Source: Candidatus Halocynthiibacter alkanivorans
Lineage (GTDB): Bacteria; Pseudomonadota; Alphaproteobacteria; Rhodobacterales; Rhodobacteraceae
Length of the DNA stretch: 59,256 nucleotides
Direction of reading: 5' to 3'
NCBI RefSeq assembly: GCF_003333265.1
Contig: NZ_QOLB01000161.1
Location: forward strand, 1 to 59,256
Positions 25,986-34,920 of the stretch are shown here, in pieces. A program made the position numbers and the translations under genes. How positions within the stretch are numbered: the first letter of the stretch is position 1; each line of letters starts with the position of its first letter. The notes under the pieces were generated by a model that saw only the letters and a list, made by a program, of their open reading frames with translations, had not been told where the DNA came from and did not search any database.

Positions 25986-26677
25986 CGCGCGCCCTCCGTG
26001 GTGCGGAGACCGAATTTTTCCAGCCCCATTACGGTCAGGGTGATGATGGTGGAAAACCCGAGATAGATAGCGCCAACGACGATATACATTGTGAACGGTT
26101 CTCCGGTGGTGCCGATCGCTTGTTTGGCGACAAAGAATGTTTCATTCAGGCCGATGATTGAAATCAGTGCAGTGTCCTTGATCAGCGACAACATGTGGTT
26201 GCCAAAGGCGGGCAGCGCCAGACGCCACATTTCCGGGATGCGAATGAATACGAAAGTTTGCAGGTTCGACATCCCCAACGCACGCGCAGCTTCGATACTG
26301 CCGGGTTTGACGCCCAGAAACGCGCCGCGGAAAGTTTCAGTGGCGTAGGAGCCAACGATCAGCGCGATGGCGAAAGTTCCCGCCCACATAGGTGGCACAT
26401 CGACAAATTTTATTTCCGGGTTAAACACCTGTGCCACAGAAGTCAGAAAGATGGCTGACCCGAAATAGAGCAGCAAAATCACCAGAATTTCCGGTGTACC
26501 GCGAAAAATAACGGTGTAAGCAGCAGAGATTTTCTGCGCCACGCGGTTGTCTGAAAGCTTGGCTGCAGCACCAATCAAGCCAAAGAGAACCATTAGTAAA
26601 AGCGAGAAGATAAACACCTGGAGAACGACCATCGATCCCCAGAAATAATCATCCCACCATCCAGTTACAGCGTCCAT
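25982..26677 (-). CDS. Polar amino acid ABC transporter permease (HisQ/GlnP-like), first
   Basis: This 231-residue membrane protein pairs with the next gene product. FRGTPEILVILLLYFGSAIF and the EAA loop SIEAARALGMSNLQTFVFIRIPEMWRLALPAFGNHMLSLIKDTAL are typical. The ATG at 26677 has GGGGGAACC upstream. The upstream start at 26746 is not supported. It lies 84 bases after the binding-protein gene. Confidence 0.93.
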   Translation of the reverse strand: MDAVTGWWDDYFWGSMVVLQVFIFSLLLMVLFGLIGAAAKLSDNRVAQKISAAYTVIFRGTPEILVILLLYFGSAIFLTSVAQVFNPEIKFVDVPPMWAGTFAIALIVGSYATETFRGAFLGVKPGSIEAARALGMSNLQTFVFIRIPEMWRLALPAFGNHMLSLIKDTALISIIGLNETFFVAKQAIGTTGEPFTMYIVVGAIYLGFSTIITLTVMGLEKFGLRTTEGAR

Positions 26678-26761
26678 TGGTTCCCCCACAGTTCCGCTTT
26701 TGTTTAAAAGCCCGTCGCGGCAGCACATCCTTATGCACTGCCACAACGGATTGATCAGATC

Positions 26762-27571
26762 TTACATTGTGCCCCATTCCGGATTGTGGATCGGGAACGG
26801 GAAGATTTTCAGGGCGTATTCGGTCATTGAGCCGTTGTTGATCAGTTCGCGGATCGCAGCGCTCAACCGGTCGCGCAACTCGTCCTGACCCTGCCGCAGA
26901 CCAATGCCCACTCCGACGCCGAAATATTCAACTTCACTGATGGCCGGGCTGGCGAAGGCAAAACCGCTGCCGTCCTCTTTGTCCAGGAACCGAAGCTGGG
27001 CTTTCATCGGGTTGGTCATGATCAGATCAACGCGACCGTTTTTCAGATCAAGATACAGCGGCTCAGAACCATCATATAACACGATTTCAGCGCCAGGCAG
27101 TTTGGCATTGAACCAGTTTTCATATGTCGACGCGCGCTCTAGCCCCACACGGAGGCCGTCAAAGTTTGCAGAAATAGGGTCGCCATTGTCGTCAAACAGG
27201 TTCAGATCCCCGTCCACTTTACCAATCAGGCGCCCAACGGAGTCACGGTAGGGGCTTGAGAAGTCGATCTTTTCCATGCGGGCGTCGGTGATCGACATTG
27301 AAGCCACAATCAGATCGAATTTGTTGGCCAGCAGCGCCGGAATCATGCCGTCCCATTGCTGACAGACAAACTCCAGATCGGCCCCGATGATTTCCGCAAC
27401 GCCTTTGGCCACATCCACATCGTAGCCGGTCAGTTCACCGTCGGCAGTGCGATAGTTAAATGGTGCATAGGTACATTCCATGCCCACGCGCAGAACTTCG
27501 GCAGATGCGGTGTTGACCGCCAGCAGCGCCACAGCCCCAACGGCCAGTGATTTCAAAGACAGAAAGTTCAT
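26762..27571 (-). CDS. Amino-acid-type ABC transporter periplasmic binding protein
   Basis: This 269-residue binding protein (SBP family 3) has a signal peptide (FLSLKSLAVGAVALLAVNTASA) and the mature motif LRVGMECTYAPFNYRTADGELTGYDVDVAKGVAEIIG. DLIVASMSITDARMEKIDFSSPY and a MTNPMKAQLRF pocket stretch follow, in the style of lysine/arginine/ornithine or opine binding proteins. Cationic or N-containing ligands are usual for the family, which fits an aminoaldehyde dehydrogenase in the operon. GAGGATGAT precedes the ATG. It is the second gene of the operon, 35 bases after the PLP-enzyme gene. Confidence 0.93.
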   Translation of the reverse strand: MNFLSLKSLAVGAVALLAVNTASAEVLRVGMECTYAPFNYRTADGELTGYDVDVAKGVAEIIGADLEFVCQQWDGMIPALLANKFDLIVASMSITDARMEKIDFSSPYRDSVGRLIGKVDGDLNLFDDNGDPISANFDGLRVGLERASTYENWFNAKLPGAEIVLYDGSEPLYLDLKNGRVDLIMTNPMKAQLRFLDKEDGSGFAFASPAISEVEYFGVGVGIGLRQGQDELRDRLSAAIRELINNGSMTEYALKIFPFPIHNPEWGTM

Positions 27572-27606
27572 ATCATCCTCCATGTTGTTGTTATTGGTAT
27601 CGTTTC

Positions 27607-28872
27607 TTATTTGCTATTGACCTGAAGCCCTCTTGTGGCGGCATCGACTGCCTCCACAACGCGGGTGACTTCTTCGTTGGTATTGTAGTGCGCCAGCCCG
27701 ACGCGCACGACGCCCTCCTCTTCCGGAATGTTCAGGAAGCGGGTCGGCTCATAGGCGTAATTGTGCCCGTGCCAGACGTAAATGCCAGCGTCCGCCAGAG
27801 CTTTGGCGATAACACCGGGCATAACTTTGTCGTGCCGGATGGAAATTGTTGGCACCCGCTGGTGCACCCGGTTGGGATTGGTGATGCCAAATATTTTTAT
27901 GCCGGCAATATTACCCAGCCCGTCGATCAGTGTATTTGTCAGCGGTTCTTCATAGTCACGCGACTGTTGATAAGCGGCCGCGATAAGCGCACGCCGCGAC
28001 CCCTCTGCTCCGGTACGGCTGCCCAGATCTTCAAAATACTGCACTGTGGCGGAAAGACCCGCCAGAAGTTCAAACTGAGGGGTGCCGGCTTCAAACCGGT
28101 CCGGCAGTGCATCGGAAACACAGCGCCCCTTGTAGGGATGCAGGGCCGCCAACACCTCTTCTTTGCCCCAAAGGATACCCAGGTGAGGGCCAAAAAACTT
28201 ATAAGAAGAACAGACCAGGTAATCACAGCCCAGCGCCTGTACATCGACCAGGTGATGGGGTGCCAGCTGAACCGCATCCACAAAAACCTGCGCACCGGCG
28301 TCGTGGGCCAGGCGCGTCAGTGCGGCAATATCATTGATTGAGCCGGTCATATTGCTGGCAAAGTTCAGGCAAACCAACCTGGTTTTATCTGTCAGAACGG
28401 CGGCGAGATTTTCAGGCTCAATCAGCCAGGTTTCACGGTCAAAATCAACCCAGCGGATGTTGAGCCCTTTGTCTTTGGCGATCTCAAGCCACGGGCCAAT
28501 ATTGCCTTCATGCTCCACCCGGGAGACAATGATTTCATCGCCGGGCTGAAAATCGCGGCAGATGCTGCGCGACAGATGAAAAGTCAGGGATGTCATGCTC
28601 TGACCGATGATCACCTCGGCAGAGGACTTTGCGCCCAGAAACAAGGCGATGTCCTCATGCGCCTTAAGTGTCACCGCATCGGTGTTCAGGCTGGTGGTAA
28701 AGTGTCCACCCATATTGCTGGCGTTGGTCAGCATATAATTTGCTATCGCACCAGCGACAGATTTCGGAACCTGGGTTCCGGCAGGGTTGTCCAGACATAC
28801 CCTGGAAACGTCGTTGTCGGTCAGCGACAATGCCGGAAACAGTGCGCGAATATCAGCTACGGGAAACACCAA
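27607..28872 (-). CDS. Class V PLP enzyme (cysteine-desulfurase/aminotransferase-like)
   Basis: This 421-residue fold-type I enzyme has GQSMTSLTFHLSRSI (cofactor loop), SRVEHEGNIGPWLEIA with the PLP-stacking His, VFVDAVQLAPHHLVD with the Asp, and the Schiff-base Lys in VCSSYKFFGPHLGIL (about residue 225). It matches the class V subgroup often labelled cysteine-desulfurase-like, but function in this subgroup is mostly undetermined. Translation starts at a GTG with GAGGTGGA seven bases upstream. It is the first gene of the ABC/phosphatase/dehydrogenase operon, so it likely begins breakdown of the imported compound, for instance by transamination or C-N/C-S cleavage. Confidence 0.85.
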   Translation of the reverse strand: MVFPVADIRALFPALSLTDNDVSRVCLDNPAGTQVPKSVAGAIANYMLTNASNMGGHFTTSLNTDAVTLKAHEDIALFLGAKSSAEVIIGQSMTSLTFHLSRSICRDFQPGDEIIVSRVEHEGNIGPWLEIAKDKGLNIRWVDFDRETWLIEPENLAAVLTDKTRLVCLNFASNMTGSINDIAALTRLAHDAGAQVFVDAVQLAPHHLVDVQALGCDYLVCSSYKFFGPHLGILWGKEEVLAALHPYKGRCVSDALPDRFEAGTPQFELLAGLSATVQYFEDLGSRTGAEGSRRALIAAAYQQSRDYEEPLTNTLIDGLGNIAGIKIFGITNPNRVHQRVPTISIRHDKVMPGVIAKALADAGIYVWHGHNYAYEPTRFLNIPEEEGVVRVGLAHYNTNEEVTRVVEAVDAATRGLQVNSK

Positions 28873-28996
28873 AAGTCCACCTCATTCTTAGGTCCCGCGG
28901 TTGCAGGTCTATTTAAGATTACCAGGGCAGTATGTCCCGGACAGGTGGTGGCGAGTATCATCCTAAGGGATGAGTACTATGTTGGAGATCCCGGAG
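28873..28996 (-). promoter_or_regulatory. Promoter/operator gap before the PLP-enzyme operon
   Basis: Between the LuxR-type gene stop and the operon start, TGTCCCGGACA (28933-28943) is an 11-base palindrome. TCATCC-TAAG-GGATGA (28958-28973) forms a hairpin extendable to about 28955-28977 with one bulge. The first may be a regulator site and the second the terminator of the LuxR-type gene. Both assignments are inference. Confidence 0.4.
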
Positions 28997-29842
28997 CTAG
29001 TTTCCCATTTCCATCATTTGCTGAACAAACAGACTGAACAGTTCTGCCTGCGAGGATATCTGCAGTTTGGAGTATATATTCCGGCGATGTGTTTTGACCG
29101 TCGGCAGTGAAATTTCCAGGTTCAGTGCAATTGAAGCGCTGGAATGGCCCTTGAGGATCAGCTGGACTACAGAATGCTCCCGTTCGGTCAGCACCTGTTT
29201 GCCAAAATCCAGGATCCGGAACTCCATATTCGGGTTCGCATCCGATGATTCAAAATCCTGCGCTGCAAATTCAACATGCTTGATAAGCGCGCTCGACAGA
29301 GCGGGAAAGATGTCCTGCAGCCCGGCGTAACAGCTTTGAGTCTGATTGCTTTCCAGAGCGTTCATAAAACACAGCTCTACCATCTTTTCGCCCGGCAGCG
29401 GGATCAACCCCAGAACTTCGATCATATTTCTGGGCCAGCCTGGTGTGCGATAGCCGATGGTTTCCTCGTCATCGATCCAGATGTGTAAGTCAGTCTTCGC
29501 AATCTGATTTTGTGCGCTTTGGGGTAAAAAATCGGTCATGACATAAGCACCGGCAGAAACGCCTTGCTGAAAGGCGCGATACACCGGGTTAATGACGTAG
29601 GAATATTTCACATAATTTTCTATGCCGGTCTGGAAACTCAGCGCCTCCTTAAAACATCCCAAAGTCATAGGCGCGCTGTCCTTGCTGTAAATGCAGATAA
29701 ACAGCCCGTCGAAACGCAGATGCTGTTCGACCACCTTGGCAATGTCGGGGAAAAAGGTTTCCGTGCCGATCACATCTATTATTTCAGCATAGAACTCACT
29801 GGCAGAAAGAAGATTTGAAATGGCCGTTGGCGCAGTGGTCAT
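28997..29842 (-). CDS. LuxR-type transcriptional regulator
   Basis: This 281-residue regulator ends in a LuxR/GerE helix-turn-helix: VLTEREHSVVQLILKGHSSASIALNLEISLPTVKTHRRNIYSKLQISSQAELFSL, in which the TxxE and VKTHxxNIYxKL positions are conserved. The first ~200 residues (FYAEIIDVIGTETFFPDIAKVV, DGLFICIYSKDSAP) resemble no known receiver or acyl-homoserine-lactone domain that I can place. They look like a GAF-like or unassigned ligand domain. AGGAAGTG precedes the ATG. It is transcribed toward the ABC operon, 124 bases away, and probably controls it. Confidence 0.85.
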   Translation of the reverse strand: MTTAPTAISNLLSASEFYAEIIDVIGTETFFPDIAKVVEQHLRFDGLFICIYSKDSAPMTLGCFKEALSFQTGIENYVKYSYVINPVYRAFQQGVSAGAYVMTDFLPQSAQNQIAKTDLHIWIDDEETIGYRTPGWPRNMIEVLGLIPLPGEKMVELCFMNALESNQTQSCYAGLQDIFPALSSALIKHVEFAAQDFESSDANPNMEFRILDFGKQVLTEREHSVVQLILKGHSSASIALNLEISLPTVKTHRRNIYSKLQISSQAELFSLFVQQMMEMGN

Positions 29843-30276
29843 CAGAACAACACTTCCTATCTGTAAAAACCGAAAGTTCGCTCTTCTGTGTTCAACGATA
29901 CGATGCGGTATTATCGTATATCCGGCACCGCGAGTTTAGCACAAGAGAAAATAAAATTCCACATAACAAACAGTAAGTTGCACTGATTGACGTCGAAGAA
30001 TTATTGTGTCCCAGGTCTGTCGCGCAAGGCAGGCGGCGCTGTGTCCACGGCGCGGGAATGTTCGTCTTCCCGGTTCTGTTCCTACCAAGTTCCGCCGGAG
30101 TGTTCGTTAACAGATTTTGTGGTGCACAGGACCGGCTGCTGCAGGCGAATGGCGCATTCACGCCATCTCCAACGTGGATTACACTGCGTTCCGGATTGAG
30201 CCGTTTTAGAACTGACGCCTGTTCGGGTTGCTCTGAGACCCAGGCCCGGACCGCGCAGCACTCACCCGAAATCAAC
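29843..30276. other. Intergenic region with an inverted repeat upstream of the LuxR-type gene
   Basis: About 430 bases hold no convincing gene. ATACGAT (29898-29904) and ATCGTAT (29913-29919) form an inverted repeat with an 8-base spacer, about 60 bases upstream of the LuxR-type start codon. This is a likely operator for that regulator or for one acting on it. The remainder, up to the stop of the fucose synthase gene, shows nothing I can name. Confidence 0.45.
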
Positions 30277-31236
30277 TTACACTTCGCGTAATTCCGCGTG
30301 GTTTTCCAAAAACCATTCATAGGTCGCGGCGATGCCGTCACGCAGCGGGGTGTTTGCCCGCCAGCCCATGCCGGCCAGGCGGGAGACATCCATCAGCTTG
30401 CGCGGCGGACCATCGGGTTTTGAACAGTCAAAGCGGACGTGTCCGGTGAACCCGGTGACGTCAGCCACCATGGCTGCCAGCTCAGCGATGCTCACGTCCA
30501 CACCGGTGCCCACGTTGATATGGGACAGCATTGGCGTGGTATGGGCGTCGTACTCGGCCCTGGGCAAGCCCATCACAAACAGAGAGGCCCCGGCCATATC
30601 ATCCACATACAGGAATTCACGCATCGGTGTGCCGCTGCCCCAGATCACCACCTCATCGGCACCGCTGCGGGCAGCTTCATGGAAACGACGCATAAGGGCC
30701 GGCAGCACGTGGCTGTTTTCGGGATGAAAATTGTCACCGGTGCCATAGAGGTTGGTCGGCATAACCGAGCGGTAGTCCGTGCCATATTGCCGGTTGTAGC
30801 TTTCACACAGTTTAATGCCGGCAATCTTGGCTATGGCATAGGGCTCGTTGGTGGGTTCCAGCGTACCGGTCAGCAGCGCGTCTTCCCGCATCGGCTGTTC
30901 AGCATTGCGCGGATAAATACAGGAACTGCCCAGAAACAGCAGATTTTGCACACCTGCCCCATGCGCCTGATGGATGACATTGGCCTGCATCATCAGGTTT
31001 TCATAAATGAAACCTGCGGGGTACGTATTGTTGGCATGTATGCCACCGACCCTGGCCGCCGCAAGGATCACCGCATCCGGGCGCTCCTGCTGCATAAACT
31101 CGCGCACTGCTTCCTGGTCGGTCAGATCCAGTTCACAGTGCGTCCGGGTGATGATCTCATCCCTGCCCTGCGTCTTTATCTGCCGCCCGATTGCAGAGCC
31201 GACCATGCCACGATGTCCTGCCAGAAAGATTTTCAT
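30277..31236 (-). CDS. fcl: GDP-L-fucose synthase
   Basis: This 319-residue short-chain dehydrogenase/epimerase converts GDP-4-keto-6-deoxymannose to GDP-L-fucose with NADPH. The Rossmann motif is [60 protein letters not shown] and the catalytic Tyr/Lys in [22 protein letters not shown] are diagnostic for Fcl. It follows gmd by 9 bases. Together they supply the fucose donor for the polymer made by this locus. Confidence 0.96.
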   Translation of the reverse strand: MKIFLAGHRGMVGSAIGRQIKTQGRDEIITRTHCELDLTDQEAVREFMQQERPDAVILAAARVGGIHANNTYPAGFIYENLMMQANVIHQAHGAGVQNLLFLGSSCIYPRNAEQPMREDALLTGTLEPTNEPYAIAKIAGIKLCESYNRQYGTDYRSVMPTNLYGTGDNFHPENSHVLPALMRRFHEAARSGADEVVIWGSGTPMREFLYVDDMAGASLFVMGLPRAEYDAHTTPMLSHINVGTGVDVSIAELAAMVADVTGFTGHVRFDCSKPDGPPRKLMDVSRLAGMGWRANTPLRDGIAATYEWFLENHAELREV

Positions 31237-31245
31237 AGACTGACC

Positions 31246-32367
31246 TCAGTACTCAGCGGCTAAGGGCATTTCCAACCCTTGCGCTTTCAATATCACTTGC
31301 CGTTTTACAATTTTCAGATCTTCGGCCACCATTTCTGCACACATCTTCTGCGTAGTGATTTCCGGTTTCCAACCCAGAACTTTGCGCGCTTTGCTCGCGT
31401 CCCCCAGCAAGGCTTCAACTTCCACCGGGCGGAAATAACGAGCATCAATCCGCATCACCACATCGCCGACGGAGAGCGCAAGTGCGTCGGAACCGGAAAT
31501 GTCGTCGACAATGGCGATCTCATCAAGGCCCTCGCCCTCAAAACGCAGCGTGATCCCCAACTCCTTTGCCGCCCAGGAGATGAAGGTGCGCACCGAGTAT
31601 TGTTTGCCGCTGGCGATAACAAAATCTTCCGCCACATCCTGCTGCAACATCATCCACTGCACGCGCACATAGTCTTTGGCATGGCCCCAGTCGCGCAGCG
31701 CATTGATATTGCCCATAAACAGGCACTCATCCTGGCCCTGGGCAATATTCGCCAGACCCCGGGTGATTTTGCGGGTGACAAAGGTCTCGCCGCGCCGCGG
31801 GCTCTCGTGGTTGAACAGGATACCGTTGCAGACATACATGCCGTAGGCCTCTCGGTAATTCACGGCGATCCAGTAAGAATAGAGTTTTGCCACCGCGTAG
31901 GGGCTGAGCGGGTGAAACGGCGTTGTCTCTGTCTGCGGGGCCTCCTGCACCAGACCATAAAGCTCCGAAGTCGACGCCTGGTAGAACCGGGTCGTTTTCT
32001 CAAGCCCAAGAAAACGCACCGCTTCAAGCAGGCGCAAAGTGCCCAGCGCATCAACATCTGCGGTATATTCCGGGGCCTCAAAACTCACTGCCACATGGCT
32101 TTGTGCCCCAAGATTGTAGATCTCATCCGGCTGGGTTTCCTGAATGATCCGGGTCAGGTTTGAGCTGTCGGACAGGTCGCCATAATGCAGCTTCAGCCGT
32201 GGATTTGCCTCATGCGGATCCTGATAGATGTGATCAATCCGCTGGGTGTTCAGCGATGAGGCCCGGCGCTTGATGCCGTGAACCTGATAGCCTTTTTGCA
32301 AAAGAAATTCAGCCAGGTAAGACCCATCCTGGCCGGTGATACCGGTAATAAGTGCAGTTTTCGCCAT
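31246..32367 (-). CDS. gmd: GDP-mannose 4,6-dehydratase
   Basis: This 373-residue enzyme makes GDP-4-keto-6-deoxy-D-mannose from GDP-mannose. The motifs are [19 protein letters not shown] (NADP binding), [45 protein letters not shown] with the catalytic Thr/Ser/Glu, and [21 protein letters not shown] with Tyr/Lys. Length and order with fcl are standard. No GDP-mannose-forming genes (manC/manB) are in the window. Confidence 0.97.
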   Translation of the reverse strand: MAKTALITGITGQDGSYLAEFLLQKGYQVHGIKRRASSLNTQRIDHIYQDPHEANPRLKLHYGDLSDSSNLTRIIQETQPDEIYNLGAQSHVAVSFEAPEYTADVDALGTLRLLEAVRFLGLEKTTRFYQASTSELYGLVQEAPQTETTPFHPLSPYAVAKLYSYWIAVNYREAYGMYVCNGILFNHESPRRGETFVTRKITRGLANIAQGQDECLFMGNINALRDWGHAKDYVRVQWMMLQQDVAEDFVIASGKQYSVRTFISWAAKELGITLRFEGEGLDEIAIVDDISGSDALALSVGDVVMRIDARYFRPVEVEALLGDASKARKVLGWKPEITTQKMCAEMVAEDLKIVKRQVILKAQGLEMPLAAEY

Positions 32368-32724
32368 TTGACTAATACACCTTTCACAAACAATAAATTA
32401 ACTTCCCATTTCTTTCAGCGGTAATCGTCCATCTACGCCGGTATCATTGCTGCGACTGACGCGGTTATTTTATCAAATTCTGCAAGTATCCCTTCTGATG
32501 ACAGACCCTTTCTCCAACACCGCCACGTTAGCGTCTCCAAAACTGAGACCGTTCTGATGTTCCGTTAGCTTTGATGAAAGGGACTGCACAGTAGTCCAAA
32601 ATCAGCGAAATCGAGTGCCTCTCTGTTTCTGATACGCTTGCCAGTCCTGCAAATTTACAGAGCTTCCAATATGATAATATCAAATTTGAACCACCACATT
32701 GATCCGGCAGATCCACCCGATAGT
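32368..32724. other. Intergenic region before gmd, no gene seen
   Basis: About 360 bases separate gmd from the BY-kinase gene. GAAAGGTG lies upstream of the gmd ATG as its ribosome binding site. I see no coding frame, no strong terminator and no repeat. A separate promoter for gmd-fcl could be here but I cannot point to it. Confidence 0.35.
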
Positions 32725-34842
32725 CTAATCCGTGTAATACTCGTCATAACGGTAGCCGGTCACGCTGCTCTCATCATGGCTGAGAACCGAAAAAATCGGT
32801 GTACCAGGGCGAATACTATCATTCAATTGCGCAAAAGCAGAACGCAAATCGTTTTGTCCCGTCACCCCAAAACGCACGCAGTTCACGATGACATCAGCAT
32901 GAGGCGCCACATAACGGGCATCCACGACCGGGAGCAACGGTGAAGTGTCCAGAATAATTATATCCATCACGGCACGGGCATTTTTCAACAGATTTTCAAA
33001 AAGACTGGACTGGAGCAATCGGTCGGCTGGCATCTCACTGCGGCTCCGGCCTAGCACTGCCAGCACAGGGGAACGAGGGTCCGCAGCGTAGAATTGTGCA
33101 TCTTCCGCCAGCATTCCGGGGTCCCGGAGATAATCCAGAAATCCGTATTCAGGTTTGAGACCAAGGTATTTGTGCAGGCTGGGTCTGCGTAAATCTGCAT
33201 CCAAAAGCAGGGTTGATTTACCCGCCAGCGCATAGGTCCGGGCAAGGGCCATCGCAACAGTGGTTTTACCCTCAGCAGGCAGGCTTGAAGTAACCATGAT
33301 CACCGTACAACCACTACCGTTTACCCGGGCACTCTGATCGATTGATGCGCGCAGACGTCGCATCGATTCTGAATACACCGAAAGAGGCGCATCAACGATT
33401 GTGTCTGCGACGGTAAACTGGCCCTTTTTCTCATCGATCCTGGGGACAGCTGTGGCCACTGGTGCCGGCAACACCATAGCCAGATGTGAAACGGATGTAA
33501 CGCCACCGACGTAGAATTCATTCAGGAACGCAAGGCCAGTACCAACTCCAAGAGCCGCAACCAAAGCCAGCGACATTATCAAATTTGTGTTGGGGAAACT
33601 TGCTTCTCGCGGCGACAATGCAGCTGACACAATCCGACTATCAGCGATCTGCACCATCGCCTCTGCGTCCAGATCGCGGGTCCGCGACAAAAGAGTTGCG
33701 TACTGACGCTGCGCGATTTCCGCTTTCTGTTGCAACTCGTAAATCTGCGTCAGCGATGTCGAAGACAAATCTCCCTGCAGCACCAGACGACGGATCCCGG
33801 ATCTGGCATCACGGGTGTCATTTTCCAACGTCACAATGTCAGACTGCAGTCTTGCGATCGCTGTTTGGGTGCGGTTTTTCAACGCCTCATCCATACCTGC
33901 CAACTGAGATCGCAGGTCCATTTTCTCCGGGCTGCCCACATTTGCACGTCCCAATCGGCGACCAAGCGCCTTGCGCTGTCTCGCCAGCGCCTCAAGGGCA
34001 TCATCTCCAAGTGACTGAGCCAGCGCCCCCCAGTCTCCACGGGACAAAGCACTTTTCGCACCGGTCAGCTGCAGTTCTGCGCTGAGCCGGGATGCAGTGG
34101 CTGTCAGCAATTGTCCCCGCAATGCACCCAGGCTGTCGCCGCCGCCTTCCTGCTGCAAGCGGTCGAAATTTCGGTCAATAAAACTGTCCAGCGCATCCTC
34201 AGAGGCGACCAGCGAACGGCGGGAAGACTCTGTTTGCGCCAACAAAATATCACGGGCCGCAAGCGACGCGTTCACTTTTGACCGGATCTGCAGGTGGATA
34301 TATGTCTGCGCCAGAGCATTCGCAAATCTGGCGGCCCGGTCCGGGTCTTCCGCCGAAACGGACACGGCGATAAGATAGGTCAGCCCACGCCGCCGCACGG
34401 AAATCGCATCTCCGAACCGGTCAAGCGTGGCGTTCAACAGTGCCCCCCCAGTTTCAGCCTTTGCAGTGCTGATCCCAAATGCGGTTTTAATTTTCTCACT
34501 CAGCCCGATCTGTGGCCCAAACTCAGGGTCGCGCAACAGGCCAAGCGCTTCCACAGTCGCCATGGCGACGGCAGCTGACTTTAATATTTCGACTTCGCTT
34601 TCCACCCGTGCGTTTTCTGCTGAACCCGGCATAGAGGTGCTTTCATCAGGGTACAGAAGGTTTTTTCTTGCCGGATCAACAAGCAGAAGTGCTGTCGACG
34701 TGTACAAAGGGGTGACATAAAACAAATAGATCAGCGCGCCGCCCAATATTAATAAAACAGAGAGCAGGATCAGTCGGAATTGCCGGCGCAGAAATGTCAA
34801 AACGCTTTTGAGATCAATTACTTCCTGAGGAGCGTTTGGCAT
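32725..34842 (-). CDS. Polysaccharide co-polymerase / BY-type tyrosine kinase (Wzc/ExoP-like)
   Basis: This 705-residue inner-membrane protein controls chain length and export of exopolysaccharide. A Wzz domain begins with helix LILLSVLLILGGALIYLFYVTPLYTSTALLLVDP. A long periplasmic coiled-coil (about residues 190-400) follows, and a second helix NTNLIMSLALVAALGVGTGLAFLNE near 415. The cytoplasmic kinase has Walker A SSLPAEGKTTVAMAL, Walker A' LLLDADLRRPSLHKYLG and Walker B IIILDTSPLLPVVDA. The tail YRYDEYYTD is a Tyr cluster of the kind autophosphorylated in BY-kinases. It lies 78 bases after the phosphatase gene in the same direction. Confidence 0.93.
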   Translation of the reverse strand: MPNAPQEVIDLKSVLTFLRRQFRLILLSVLLILGGALIYLFYVTPLYTSTALLLVDPARKNLLYPDESTSMPGSAENARVESEVEILKSAAVAMATVEALGLLRDPEFGPQIGLSEKIKTAFGISTAKAETGGALLNATLDRFGDAISVRRRGLTYLIAVSVSAEDPDRAARFANALAQTYIHLQIRSKVNASLAARDILLAQTESSRRSLVASEDALDSFIDRNFDRLQQEGGGDSLGALRGQLLTATASRLSAELQLTGAKSALSRGDWGALAQSLGDDALEALARQRKALGRRLGRANVGSPEKMDLRSQLAGMDEALKNRTQTAIARLQSDIVTLENDTRDARSGIRRLVLQGDLSSTSLTQIYELQQKAEIAQRQYATLLSRTRDLDAEAMVQIADSRIVSAALSPREASFPNTNLIMSLALVAALGVGTGLAFLNEFYVGGVTSVSHLAMVLPAPVATAVPRIDEKKGQFTVADTIVDAPLSVYSESMRRLRASIDQSARVNGSGCTVIMVTSSLPAEGKTTVAMALARTYALAGKSTLLLDADLRRPSLHKYLGLKPEYGFLDYLRDPGMLAEDAQFYAADPRSPVLAVLGRSRSEMPADRLLQSSLFENLLKNARAVMDIIILDTSPLLPVVDARYVAPHADVIVNCVRFGVTGQNDLRSAFAQLNDSIRPGTPIFSVLSHDESSVTGYRYDEYYTD

Positions 34843-34920
34843 AAAATTACCTTTGAAATACTTAGTGTGACACTCATCCCGCAGCTAAAATATCCGCCCG
34901 CCCCGCGCTCTTAAAACGCA

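Noticed and set aside
29892-30389. Minus-strand 165-codon frame
   Set aside because: It overlaps the 3' end of the fucose synthase gene in another frame and shows no coding character.
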